NCBI GenBank assembly: GCA_900547555.1
Contig: URHG01000006.1
Span: 18,467 to 82,466, forward strand
Direction: 5' to 3'
Length of the DNA: 64,000 bases
From: an uncultured Porphyromonadaceae bacterium
GTDB lineage: Bacteria; Bacteroidota; Bacteroidia; Bacteroidales; UBA11471
Part shown: one piece after another, positions 1-6,751 of the stretch
Layout: the number at the start of each line of letters is the position of its first letter
Numbering within the stretch: position 1 is the first letter of the stretch
Program-made: the position numbers and the translations under genes
Notes under the pieces: model-generated
The model's input: only the letters and a program-made list of their open reading frames with translations
The model's database searches: none
Told to the model about the DNA's origin: nothing

Positions 1-246
1 CAATTCGGGAATACCCACATACGGTTGGTACCCGTGCGTATTGTCTTTGTGGCTTTCACGACAGAGCGTTTCGATGGTTTCGCGATGAGGCGGACGGTCG
101 GGACTGCCTATTCCGAGACTGATGACGTTGAGGCCCCGGGCATTCATGTCGGCAACCTCTTTCAGCTTTTTCGAGAAATAATATTCGCTGATTTGGTTTA
201 CTCGGTTGGCGGGTGTTATATTACAAGTCGTTTTTAGATTCGGCAT
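1..246 (-). CDS. Class I/II aminotransferase, N-terminal part (cut by window edge)
   Basis: The first 82 residues of a PLP-dependent fold-type I aminotransferase are visible; the rest lies beyond the left edge. The N-terminus contains SLGIGSPDRPP and HGYQPYVGIPEL, the entry-strand and substrate-side motifs of the aspartate/LL-diaminopimelate aminotransferase group. The only ATG in frame is at 246, so the gene overlaps the 3' end of pheA by 26 bp, which indicates translational coupling. Known gene order in Bacteroidales (prephenate dehydratase followed by an aminotransferase) suggests it transaminates phenylpyruvate and/or hydroxyphenylpyruvate to Phe and Tyr; this is inference. Expression should be governed by the attenuators upstream of pheA. 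Confidence 0.85.
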   Translation of the reverse strand, partial: MPNLKTTCNITPANRVNQISEYYFSKKLKEVADMNARGLNVISLGIGSPDRPPHRETIETLCRESHKDNTHGYQPYVGIPEL

Positions 247-1063
247 ATTCTCCAAGTATTTTAAGTTCTTTGATAAGGGGGGTAATCGCATCGACTGCCT
301 GACGGTATCGCAAACGGTCTTCATATACGACGTCGATATAGAATTGGTATTCCCATTCGCGTCCGATGATGGGGAGAGACTGTATTTTTGTCAGGATCAT
401 TTTGTAATAAGAGAGTATCGATAGAACCTGAGACAAGCTGCCTTCGGTATGCGGGAGGGTAAATACGAGGCTCGATTTGTTGCAGGCCTTGTTTTTGCGC
501 AATTCGTCGGCATGCCAACGATTGGCCAAAATCAGAAAACGGGTGGAATTGTGTTTGTTGGTTTCGATGCCCTCTTGCAGAATTTTCAATCCGTACATGG
601 CCGCTACGTCTTTGCCGCAAATGGCGGCATGTCCGCGCAGTTTGTTCTCGAAAATATCTTCTGCACTCTTGGCTGTATCTTCGGCTTCCACAGCTTTGAT
701 ATTGGGGTGGGCGTTCAAGAACTCTCTACATTGCATGAGTGCTATGGGGTGGGAGCTTACCTCTGTTATATCTTCCCAATTGTCTTCGGGCAGACACATG
801 ATTGAGTGTGAAATGTGCAGGCGGGCTTCCCCGATGATTTGCGTGTCGCTTTCGCGCAAGAGTTCGTGATTTTGCAGTAAGCTCCCAGCTATGGTATTTT
901 CGATGGCCATGAGTCCGATGACAGAATCGTCTTTTTTTATCATCGAAAAAATATTTTCGAAGCGGGCGCAATAAATTACTTCTATATCTTCACCCGAGAA
1001 ATACCGGTGTGCGGTTATGTCGTGAAAAGAACCTTTGGCTCCTTGTATGGCAATACGTTTCAT
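221..1063 (-). CDS. pheA: Prephenate dehydratase
   Basis: Converts prephenate to phenylpyruvate, the committed step to phenylalanine, in the cytoplasm. The 280-residue protein is a monofunctional dehydratase: catalytic PDT domain at about residues 1-180 with the NSTRF motif (172-176; the Thr is the catalytic residue of the family), then an ACT regulatory domain at about 197-275 with SLVFTLP and QSLP, equivalent to the Phe-binding GALV/ESRP motifs. No chorismate mutase domain is present. I chose the ATG at 1063 because a longer in-frame start at 1144 would place a terminator hairpin inside the coding sequence. It overlaps the following aminotransferase gene. It is preceded by two leader-peptide/attenuator modules rich in Phe and Tyr codons. 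Confidence 0.95.
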   Translation of the reverse strand: MKRIAIQGAKGSFHDITAHRYFSGEDIEVIYCARFENIFSMIKKDDSVIGLMAIENTIAGSLLQNHELLRESDTQIIGEARLHISHSIMCLPEDNWEDITEVSSHPIALMQCREFLNAHPNIKAVEAEDTAKSAEDIFENKLRGHAAICGKDVAAMYGLKILQEGIETNKHNSTRFLILANRWHADELRKNKACNKSSLVFTLPHTEGSLSQVLSILSYYKMILTKIQSLPIIGREWEYQFYIDVVYEDRLRYRQAVDAITPLIKELKILGEYAESKNDL

Positions 1064-1081
1064 ATTTGTGTTTTGTGTTAT

Positions 1082-1164
1082 AAAAAAATTCCCACTCTTC
1101 TGTGTCAGAAGGTGGGATAACATATCATCGAGTTTTTGAGGCATGTGCGATTGCCTCCCACCTT
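1082..1164 (-). promoter_or_regulatory. Attenuator 2 of pheA: antiterminator and terminator pair
   Basis: On the minus strand AAGGTGGGA (1156-1164) is exactly complementary to TCCCACCTT (1109-1117). The same TCCCACCTTCTG also pairs with the following arm (1090-1102) to form a GC-rich hairpin followed directly by seven Ts (1088-1082). The two structures are mutually exclusive, as in amino-acid attenuators. The terminator ends about 20 nt before the pheA ATG. Confidence 0.8.
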
Positions 1165-1227
1165 AATGCCTTGTTGCATAAAGTAGAAAAAATAAAAACC
1201 GTAAAATCGAGAAAATGAATGTTTCAT
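1105..1227 (-). CDS. Phe/Tyr-rich leader peptide 2 of pheA
   Basis: A 40-codon ORF begins MKHSFSRFYGFYFFYF: six Phe and three Tyr in the first 16 residues. It lies between terminator 1 and attenuator 2. An alternative ATG two codons upstream (1233) is possible. The start matches that of leader peptide 1 (MKH, then FS), so the module looks like a tandem duplicate. Unlike leader 1 the frame does not stop before the antiterminator segment but runs on to a TGA inside the terminator 5' arm. A one-base shift would give a TAA at the expected place, so either the peptide works differently or one base is wrong in a T-run. Expected role: ribosome stalling at Phe/Tyr codons permits pheA transcription. 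Confidence 0.6.
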   Translation of the reverse strand: MKHSFSRFYGFYFFYFMQQGIKVGGNRTCLKNSMICYPTF

Positions 1228-1240
1228 AGTCATGTATATT

Positions 1241-1308
1241 AAAAAATCCCGTCTTGCGAACGGGATTTCTTTATTTTGTGAATCATTAGCCATACAGAAT
1301 CCCGTTCT
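1241..1308 (-). promoter_or_regulatory. Attenuator 1 of pheA: antiterminator and terminator pair
   Basis: Immediately after the stop of leader peptide 1 the minus strand carries GAACGGGATT (1299-1308), complementary over 10 nt to AATCCCGTTC (1258-1267). The latter is also the 5' arm of a hairpin AAATCCCGT / ACGGGATTT (1243-1268, 7-nt loop) ending in a T-run. These are the alternative antiterminator and terminator helices of a classical leader-peptide attenuator. Confidence 0.85.
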
Positions 1309-1364
1309 TACTTTTGGGTAAAGTAAAAATAGAAAAAGTAAGTATAGCTAAAACAATGTTTCAT
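1308..1364 (-). CDS. Phe/Tyr-rich leader peptide 1 of pheA
   Basis: An 18-codon ORF encodes MKHCFSYTYFFYFYFTQK: five Phe and four Tyr, nine of them within 11 residues. The ATG lies about 18 nt after the predicted transcription start and the TAA stop abuts the antiterminator segment, the geometry of E. coli-type pheL attenuators. The presence of both Phe and Tyr codons fits an operon expected to make both amino acids (pheA plus an aromatic aminotransferase). Inferred role: when charged tRNA-Phe or tRNA-Tyr is scarce the ribosome stalls, the antiterminator forms and transcription proceeds toward leader 2 and pheA. Confidence 0.85.
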   Translation of the reverse strand: MKHCFSYTYFFYFYFTQK

Positions 1365-1388
1365 CTTTTGCTGTTGCTTTTACGGCGA

Positions 1389-1419
1389 CAAAGATAGAAA
1401 AGATTACGAGAAGAAAAAA
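1389..1419 (-). promoter_or_regulatory. Promoter of the pheA leader/operon
   Basis: On the minus strand TATCTTTG (1396-1389) matches the Bacteroidota -7 element TAnnTTTG, with TTTT (1419-1416) 19 nt upstream as a -33 element. The predicted start near 1382 gives a leader RNA of about 320 nt before pheA. Confidence 0.7.
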
Positions 1420-1549
1420 GTATTTTGCAATTTTTTTTGTCAAAAAGAAAAGCAAATGCCATTTCTGAAAAAGAAACTGTAAATTATAGTAAGCGCTAAC
1501 CCGTGCGGTCGAGAATCGATTCTGTTTTCTTCTTTAATATGTAAATATA

Positions 1550-1577
1550 TTTGTTATTATAAATATTATTATATTTG
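1550..1577 (+). promoter_or_regulatory. Promoter of mscL
   Basis: TTTG at 1550-1553 and TATATTTG at 1570-1577, 16 nt apart and 21 nt before the mscL ATG, resemble the Bacteroidota -33/-7 elements with slightly short spacing. Confidence 0.5.
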
Positions 1578-1598
1578 CATAACTAAAATCAAATTATT

Positions 1599-2036
1599 AT
1601 GAAAAAAATTATTCAGGAGTTCAAGGCATTTGCTATGCGAGGGAATGTCGTTGATATGGCTGTCGGTGTGATTATCGGTGGTGCATTCGGTAAGATTGTG
1701 TCATCGTTGGTTGCTGATATTATCATGCCGTTGATCGGAGTGCTGATCGGAGGTGTGAATTTCAAGGATTTGAAGTGGACATTCCATTCTCCTTCCATCG
1801 GTGAAGGAATCCCTGCACAGGAGGTTACCGTGAATTACGGTAATTTTATACAAGTAACATTTGATTTCCTGATTATTGCATTTTCCATCTTCCTTTTTGT
1901 GAAACTCATCACTCGCTTCTCGCGTAAGAAAGCCGAAGAAGAGGCTGCCAAACCGACCCCGGCTCCGGTTGTTCCCGAAGACGTAAAATTATTGCAGGAA
2001 ATACGGGATCTCTTAAAACAGAATAACCAGAAATGA
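1599..2036 (+). CDS. mscL: Large-conductance mechanosensitive channel
   Basis: Homopentameric inner-membrane channel that opens under membrane tension to release solutes during osmotic downshock. The 145-residue protein has the MscL layout: amphipathic N-terminal helix ([20 protein letters not shown]), pore-lining TM1 (about residues 16-45, glycine-rich [10 protein letters not shown] and PLIGVLIGG), a periplasmic loop (50-78), TM2 (about 80-103, [20 protein letters not shown]) and a charged C-terminal helix ending [11 protein letters not shown], the usual C-terminal bundle. Length is close to the family norm. Transcribed alone, divergently from the pheA operon. Confidence 0.96.
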   Translation: MKKIIQEFKAFAMRGNVVDMAVGVIIGGAFGKIVSSLVADIIMPLIGVLIGGVNFKDLKWTFHSPSIGEGIPAQEVTVNYGNFIQVTFDFLIIAFSIFLFVKLITRFSRKKAEEEAAKPTPAPVVPEDVKLLQEIRDLLKQNNQK

Positions 2037-2084
2037 TATATTTCCCCGAGAAAAAATAAAGGAAGAAAATTTCGACGTATATTC

Positions 2085-2113
2085 TTTGTTATTGGAATAA
2101 ATGATTATCTTTG
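2085..2113 (+). promoter_or_regulatory. Promoter of the 2132 gene
   Basis: TTTG (2085-2088), 17 nt, TATCTTTG (2106-2113). Because the -7 element covers the possible TTG start at 2111, that start is ruled out and the ATG at 2132 is preferred. Confidence 0.65.
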
Positions 2114-2131
2114 GAGGAAAATAGAAATGGT

Positions 2132-2590
2132 ATGAATGCAGCACGTGAATCGATTTTGAAACTAATTACAGAGGCATTCTGCGAAGCAATAGAAAAGGTC
2201 AAAAACGATAGTGTATTTTCTTTGACAGATATGTATGTGGGATTCAAGCCCGAAGATCTGTCACTGTCGTTTTTTGACGATAATGATGTTTTATTGTTGC
2301 AGATAACCCTCGATGGGTGTGAATCCCTTAAAGAAAATTCCGAAGAATTGTCGTCGGAGTTGATTCCGTTATTGCGTCAGGCATTGGATTCTCCCGAAGT
2401 AAATGCTGCATTCGGTTCGCTCGATACGGTAGCGCCGGTCTCTGTTATTTTGGTAACGGAAGACAAAGAGACTCTGTGTGAGTTGAAGACATTCGATAAT
2501 GAAATGGTTTTTCTCGAAGATGATTTCTTGAAAAAAATGGGGCAGGAGTTGGACGAATTTTTTGAAAAACTGATGTCCGATATGAAATGA
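2132..2590 (+). CDS. Hypothetical acidic cytoplasmic protein
   Basis: A 152-residue acidic protein with no signal peptide or membrane segment that I do not recognise. It opens MNAARESILKLITEAFCEAI, has alternating hydrophobic strands (LSLSFFDDNDVLLLQITLD) and ends with a helical, strongly acidic tail (FLKKMGQELDEFFEKLMSDM). It is a single-gene unit with its own promoter and a 12-bp hairpin terminator. The start is set at ATG 2132 because an upstream TTG falls within the promoter. No function can be assigned. Confidence 0.75.
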   Translation: MNAARESILKLITEAFCEAIEKVKNDSVFSLTDMYVGFKPEDLSLSFFDDNDVLLLQITLDGCESLKENSEELSSELIPLLRQALDSPEVNAAFGSLDTVAPVSVILVTEDKETLCELKTFDNEMVFLEDDFLKKMGQELDEFFEKLMSDMK

Positions 2591-2599
2591 CAGAAAAAG

Positions 2600-2630
2600 A
2601 GAAAGGGATTGCTCCTGCAATCCCTTTCTT
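2600..2630. terminator. Bidirectional terminator
   Basis: Perfect 12-bp stem (AGAAAGGGATTG / CAATCCCTTTCT) with a 6-nt loop lies between two convergent genes. It has a T-rich tail on the plus strand and an A-rich flank that serves as a T-tail on the minus strand. Confidence 0.75.
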
Positions 2631-2662
2631 GTTTGAAATTTCCCCCGTGCTTCTTTATCGTT

Positions 2663-2887
2663 TTAGAAGCTGAAAAAGCCCAGTGGCTGTTTATTGCTGA
2701 CATACCATTCGCCGTCTTGTTCATCACAATAGATGTGATGTTCGCAGGCAAGCCAGCCGATAGCTGCAAAGAAGTCTTTGTCCGACAATGAAAGCAGCTT
2801 TTTTACTTGGTTTGTCGTGATGGAATATGTCCCTTCCAGGATATGCCATATACGACCTGCATTTACTGCAATATCCAACGTTTTCAT
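2663..2887 (-). CDS. Winged helix-turn-helix protein (DUF2582-like)
   Basis: A 74-residue protein beginning MKTLDIAVNAGRIWHILEGT, then ITTNQVKKLLSLSDKDFFAAIGWLACEHHI and a wing-like end. This matches the small stand-alone winged-helix family (DUF2582/PF10771) common in Bacteroidales, whose members resemble MarR/ScpB-type DNA-binding folds. The DNA-binding role is inferred from the fold; target unknown. Monocistronic, convergent with the upstream plus-strand gene. Confidence 0.75.
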   Translation of the reverse strand: MKTLDIAVNAGRIWHILEGTYSITTNQVKKLLSLSDKDFFAAIGWLACEHHIYCDEQDGEWYVSNKQPLGFFSF

Positions 2888-3006
2888 AATGTTGGGATTA
2901 AATTTCGTTCTAAATATAGGGCTTGAAGATTATAAATCAAAATATTTATAGCTTATTTTTTGTTCAGATAGTCGGTTCTGGTCCTTTTTTAAGATATGAT
3001 AATTTT

Positions 3007-3168
3007 TTAAGTGTAAATTATCTCCTGAAAAATAGTGTTTCGGTAGAAGTCGCTTTCAATTACGTTATCTGAGTACAATAGAGTTTCGGCAAAAAGCCAG
3101 TATAAGAGAAGGATAATGGCTAGAAATACGGCTATACCTGTTCCTATTTTTTTTGTGTTGGGAGACAT
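3007..3168 (-). CDS. Small single-span membrane protein
   Basis: A 53-codon ORF. After a short polar N-terminus (MSPNTKKIGTG) there is one clear transmembrane segment at about residues 11-27 (IAVFLAIILLLYWLFA), then a polar tail (ESDFYRNTIFQEIIYT). It follows aroE on the same strand with a gap of about 70 nt and may be its last operon member. The frame is open throughout and there is no other explanation for this 300-nt interval. No homology can be claimed by eye; coding status is inference. Confidence 0.5.
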   Translation of the reverse strand: MSPNTKKIGTGIAVFLAIILLLYWLFAETLLYSDNVIESDFYRNTIFQEIIYT

Positions 3169-3237
3169 AGATTTTATCTGTATGGTTATTTTTCTTATAA
3201 CATACAGAGATGAAAAAATGTTCTTATGCCTTTTGTA

Positions 3238-3990
3238 TTATTTATTCCATATTTCCCAACTGGCATAGGCTTGCAGCAGAAGCATTTCCAATCCGTTTTT
3301 TATAGCGGCTCCTTGATGGGCGCATTTTTCCAGAAAAAGAGTCATTTCGGGATTGTAAACCAAGTCATAAGCCAGATGCAGTGGGGTAATGTATGAGTAA
3401 GGAATATTCGGACAAGTTTCTGTTCGTGGATACATACCCAGAGGAGTTGCATTCACGATGATTTTGTGTTCGTCGAGAATTTCAGGCGTAAGGTCGTCAT
3501 AACAAAGAATTCCTTCTTGGGCGGTTCGCGATACCAGCTGGGGGGTGATACCCAACGAAAGTAATCCGTACCATACGGCTTTTGATGCACCGCCCGTTCC
3601 CAAAATAAGAGCCTTTCGATGATGGTCTTTGATATAGGGCCTGATGGAATCGGTAAATCCTATGATGTCCGAATTATACCCTTTCAAAATAAGTTTGCCT
3701 TTTTCCCGAATAAATTTGACTACATTCACGGCTCCGATCATTTGTGCGGTTCCGTCCATTTCATCAAGGTAGGGAATAATACTTTCTTTGTATGGTATCG
3801 TAACATTCAGCCCGCACAACTCCGGAGTCTCTTCTACGACCAGCCGTATATCTTCTATGCGGTCTATTTCGAAGTTCCTATATTCGGCGGCTATTTTTTC
3901 ATTCGTAAATTTTTCGTTGAAAAAATTTCGGGAAAACGAGTGGGAAAGCCGGTATCCTACAAGTCCGTACACCTGATTGATTGTATCCAT
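3238..3990 (-). CDS. aroE: Shikimate dehydrogenase
   Basis: NADPH-dependent reduction of 3-dehydroshikimate to shikimate in the common aromatic pathway; cytoplasmic. The 250-residue protein has the substrate-binding start (YGLVGYRLSHSFSRNFFNEKF, with the conserved SHS), GLNVTIPYKESI (the K of the catalytic Lys/Asp pair), the catalytic-Asp region after ATNVV-like GAVNVVKF, a Rossmann loop ALILGTGGASKAVWYGL, and the C-terminal NGLEMLLLQAYASWEIW. Slightly short compared with E. coli AroE, as usual in Bacteroidota. Starts 1 bp after the gldB-like gene, so the two are co-transcribed. Confidence 0.95.
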   Translation of the reverse strand: MDTINQVYGLVGYRLSHSFSRNFFNEKFTNEKIAAEYRNFEIDRIEDIRLVVEETPELCGLNVTIPYKESIIPYLDEMDGTAQMIGAVNVVKFIREKGKLILKGYNSDIIGFTDSIRPYIKDHHRKALILGTGGASKAVWYGLLSLGITPQLVSRTAQEGILCYDDLTPEILDEHKIIVNATPLGMYPRTETCPNIPYSYITPLHLAYDLVYNPEMTLFLEKCAHQGAAIKNGLEMLLLQAYASWEIWNK

Positions 3991-3991
3991 G

Positions 3992-4975
3992 TTATCCTTT
4001 GTATTTGGCAGTTTTCAAAATATTCATTTCGTCGTTTTCTTGCCACAAGTCGGGCAACTCATTACCTGTTTGTCGCATATATTCCGATACGATACGCCAA
4101 CCGATATACCGACCTGCTTGTCCCGGAGATTGTTGCGTAAGCGGTGCGGTAAACGGTGCAGGCGAAAGATATTTGCCTATCAGAAAACGGTCGGTCGAAT
4201 AAAGGTCTTTTTGCTTTAAGAGAGTGTTCCACATGACCGATTCGTTATCTTGGCACCATTGCAACTGTTCTTTCGTATAGCCGAACAAGAATTCCGGTGC
4301 TGCATCGGGAAGTATCTGTTGCAGACAATAAATGATTTTGCCTTCGTATATCATTTCTCTCAATAATGTCGATTCCATTTTGTCCGGGATAGGGTGTCGG
4401 GTGTAGAGTATGACTTTCAGAACATCGGGGACGATATAGGCTTTTTCTTTGCGTTGCAGCTGATAGGGATTGAATATGGAATGATACGGTACAAAATCGC
4501 TTCCCAAATAATGGTCGAGCGATATGGATAGGATAGTGTCGATGTTGATGATCTGTTGCTGTAATCCCGATATGTGGCAATACAGTTGTGAGGGAAGTGT
4601 ATCGCCCGGCATTAATTTTTTATAACAGGCAAAAGCTCGGGACAACTCTTTTTCGATTTCGCTTGTATCGAAAAACAAACTGTCTGCTGCCCGATATAGT
4701 ATTTGCATGTCGGTCTCGGAAAGCCGTTTTATAAGCGCATCTTTTTCCGAAGAGTCGTTTGGAGAAAGATGCAAAATTTCTGAAATATATAACGGGTAGA
4801 ATATTGAATACCGGTCGAGAAAATTTTTCTCTGTGTTTGTGTCGTTCGTTTGTATAAAGGCCGTTAGATCTCGGTCGTATCGCGTCAGGAAAATAGATTC
4901 TGCCGCATCTTTCTTATCGGTGCTACAAGCTCCGAATAATCCGATGAAAATGAGAAAAACCGCAATACGTATCAT
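3992..4975 (-). CDS. gldB: GldB-like lipoprotein
   Basis: A 327-residue lipoprotein: signal peptide with lipobox (IFIGLFGAC, Cys at 17). The mature part resembles GldB: FLTRYDRDL near the start, FLDRYSIFYPLYI, LDHYLGSDF, and the C-terminal RYIGWRIVSEYMRQTGNELPDL. GldB is required for gliding in Flavobacterium, but homologues occur in non-gliding Bacteroidales, where the role is unknown; motility cannot be inferred from this gene alone. It is the first gene of a unit with aroE. A minus-strand -7 element TATCTTTG lies about 30 nt upstream. Confidence 0.75.
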   Translation of the reverse strand: MIRIAVFLIFIGLFGACSTDKKDAAESIFLTRYDRDLTAFIQTNDTNTEKNFLDRYSIFYPLYISEILHLSPNDSSEKDALIKRLSETDMQILYRAADSLFFDTSEIEKELSRAFACYKKLMPGDTLPSQLYCHISGLQQQIINIDTILSISLDHYLGSDFVPYHSIFNPYQLQRKEKAYIVPDVLKVILYTRHPIPDKMESTLLREMIYEGKIIYCLQQILPDAAPEFLFGYTKEQLQWCQDNESVMWNTLLKQKDLYSTDRFLIGKYLSPAPFTAPLTQQSPGQAGRYIGWRIVSEYMRQTGNELPDLWQENDEMNILKTAKYKG

Positions 4976-5005
4976 ACGAATCTGTTCGACAAAGATGTTT
5001 TACAA

Positions 5006-5013
5006 CAAAGATA
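5006..5013 (-). promoter_or_regulatory. -7 element of the gldB-like/aroE unit
   Basis: TATCTTTG on the minus strand, 31 nt before the gldB-like ATG. A clear -33 element is not visible. Confidence 0.5.
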
Positions 5014-5120
5014 ACGTATACTGCGGGTATAAGCAAATGTTTTGACGTTTTCCCGAGAATATTGTTTTTATTACGAAACGGGCTGAATAAGACGCAATGA
5101 TAGAAACAATAGATTAGAAG

Positions 5121-5471
5121 CTATTTTGTTTTTTCTCTTTCTTTTGTTATTTCTTCTTGCTCCTTTTTTAATTGAGCTTGGGTTTTTTTCAATCGGGCTT
5201 GTTCTTTGGCCAACTTTTCTTTTTCTACGCGCAATTGTTTTTGGCGTTTTTTATGGGAGATATGCTGACTTTTTCGAGAATTTTTTATTTTACCTTGTTC
5301 TCTTTGTTGCTCTTCTATGGATTTTTGGGGAATACTATCATTGTTCAGGAGAGAATGTCGAGGCATTATTTGCATCTGCGAATAATGTCGGATATGCTCA
5401 TTGCTTTGGGCTGTCAGGCTGACGAATAAAAAGAAAATAATAAAGCAGGGTATTAAAATTTTGTTGTTCAT
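5121..5471 (-). CDS. Secreted coiled-coil protein of unknown function
   Basis: A 116-residue protein with an N-terminal signal peptide (ILIPCFIIFFLFVSLTAQS) followed by a polar linker and a C-terminal half made almost only of Lys, Glu, Gln and Arg in a long helix (KEKLAKEQARLKKTQAQLKK). It is strongly predicted by eye to be coiled coil. No catalytic motif. Single gene, divergent from the amidase gene; -7 element TATCTTTG at about 5518-5525 on the minus strand. Possibly a periplasmic structural protein; not recognised. Confidence 0.65.
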   Translation of the reverse strand: MNNKILIPCFIIFFLFVSLTAQSNEHIRHYSQMQIMPRHSLLNNDSIPQKSIEEQQREQGKIKNSRKSQHISHKKRQKQLRVEKEKLAKEQARLKKTQAQLKKEQEEITKEREKTK

Positions 5472-5616
5472 GGCAAGTTCTATATTATGCGTTGTTTAGT
5501 AAGCGATGTTTGAGCAACAAAGATAACAAAAAAAATATATTGGGGCAAAGTGTTGCGTATATATGGCGGAATAATATATTTTACACTTTAAAAAGTAATG
5601 GCTTCTTATTTTTTGC

Positions 5617-5624
5617 TATCTTTG
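5617..5624 (+). promoter_or_regulatory. -7 element of the amidase/mlaD unit
   Basis: TATCTTTG followed by GCCGC, 53 nt before the amidase ATG; typical Bacteroidota -7 sequence. The -33 region is AT-rich but without TTTG at the usual distance. Confidence 0.5.
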
Positions 5625-5677
5625 CCGCATAAGATGAGAATTTTGCTCAGAAAAGGTTTTGCTCATTGGTATAATGC

Positions 5678-6727
5678 ATGAAAAATACTTTATTTATATA
5701 TATTGTAGCGTTTATTTCTGCCTTGTTTTTTACGGTAGAGATCGAGGCAAAGGATAAATTTGTCGTCGTTATCGATGCTGGACATGGCGGCAATGATCCC
5801 GGTGCCGTTGCAAATCGATTGAAAGAAAAGAATATCAATCTCGACATTGCTTTGAAGTTGGGAAAAATGATACAACGGAATTGTTCCGATACGAAGGTGA
5901 TATACACCCGTAGCAAAGATGTTTTTGTAACATTGAAAGGGCGTACCGAAATCGGAAACAAAGCCAAAGCCGACCTTTTTATTTCCATACATACCAATTC
6001 TGCAAAAAGCACCTCTGCAAAAGGTACGGAAACATATATATATGGTTTGGAACAGACCGGCATAAATATGGAGGTCGCTAAGCGGGAAAATTCGGTCATT
6101 CTTTTGGAGGAAGATTATTCTACGACCTATCAGGGATATGATCCCAATTCGGTAGAGTCGTTTATTATGTTCGATTTTCAGCAGAATAAGTATTTCGAGC
6201 AGAGTATTCATTTTGCATCGATGGTACAAGAGCAATTTCGGGTTTTGGCCAAGCGACCCGACCGCAGTGTCCGTCAGCAGAATTTGTTGGTGCTCCGTCT
6301 TTCGGCGATGCCCAGTATATTGGTGGAAGTCGGGTATATCAGTAATCCGTCCGACGCAGCATTTCTCGGTAAAGATGCCAATCGAACAAAATTGGCAGAA
6401 TCGATATATCGGGCATTTGTCGCGTATAAAGACGAGTGGAATCGAAAAAATCTTTCGGAGCATGTCGAACGGAAGGCAAGGGTATCGTCATCGTCGGGGG
6501 TGGTCTATAAAGTACAATTGTTGGCTTCGAAAAAGAAACTTTCATTGAAAGATCCATGTTTCAAAGGATTATCTCCGATTTCTTACTATGAGGAAAACGG
6601 GTGGTATAAATATACCTATGGAGAATCGACCCGGAGAGAGGCGTTGTCGGGGAAACTTGCCGAAGCCAAACGTTATTTTAAAGATGCATATATCGTTTCT
6701 TTTAAAAAAGGGAAAAAACTAAAATAA
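5678..6727 (+). CDS. N-acetylmuramoyl-L-alanine amidase with C-terminal SPOR-like region
   Basis: Zinc amidase of the Amidase_3 family that cleaves the bond between MurNAc and the stem peptide in the periplasm. Signal peptide at residues 1-22; catalytic domain from about 28 to 250 with VVVIDAGHGGNDPGAV (zinc His), the ISIHTNS motif (second zinc His) and ILVEVGYISNPSDAAFL containing the catalytic Glu. Residues about 275-345 (VYKVQLLASKKKLSLKD onward) resemble a SPOR-type peptidoglycan-binding domain. It is followed after 24 bp by mlaD, the usual neighbour in Bacteroidales, and probably acts in cell separation or wall turnover. Confidence 0.92.
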   Translation: MKNTLFIYIVAFISALFFTVEIEAKDKFVVVIDAGHGGNDPGAVANRLKEKNINLDIALKLGKMIQRNCSDTKVIYTRSKDVFVTLKGRTEIGNKAKADLFISIHTNSAKSTSAKGTETYIYGLEQTGINMEVAKRENSVILLEEDYSTTYQGYDPNSVESFIMFDFQQNKYFEQSIHFASMVQEQFRVLAKRPDRSVRQQNLLVLRLSAMPSILVEVGYISNPSDAAFLGKDANRTKLAESIYRAFVAYKDEWNRKNLSEHVERKARVSSSSGVVYKVQLLASKKKLSLKDPCFKGLSPISYYEENGWYKYTYGESTRREALSGKLAEAKRYFKDAYIVSFKKGKKLK

Positions 6728-6751
6728 CCAAGATACTTCAATAATTTAGAT

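Noticed and set aside
1105..1293. 62-codon ORF starting at 1293 across the pheA leader
   Set aside because: Its first part reads through terminator hairpin 1; only the part from the internal ATG (1227 or 1233) has leader-peptide character.
2111..2131. TTG start for the gene at 2132
   Set aside because: The TTG is part of the -7 element TATCTTTG and cannot be in the transcript.
3992..4975. Gliding motility in this organism
   Set aside because: Only a GldB-like gene is present; GldB homologues are common in non-gliding Bacteroidales.
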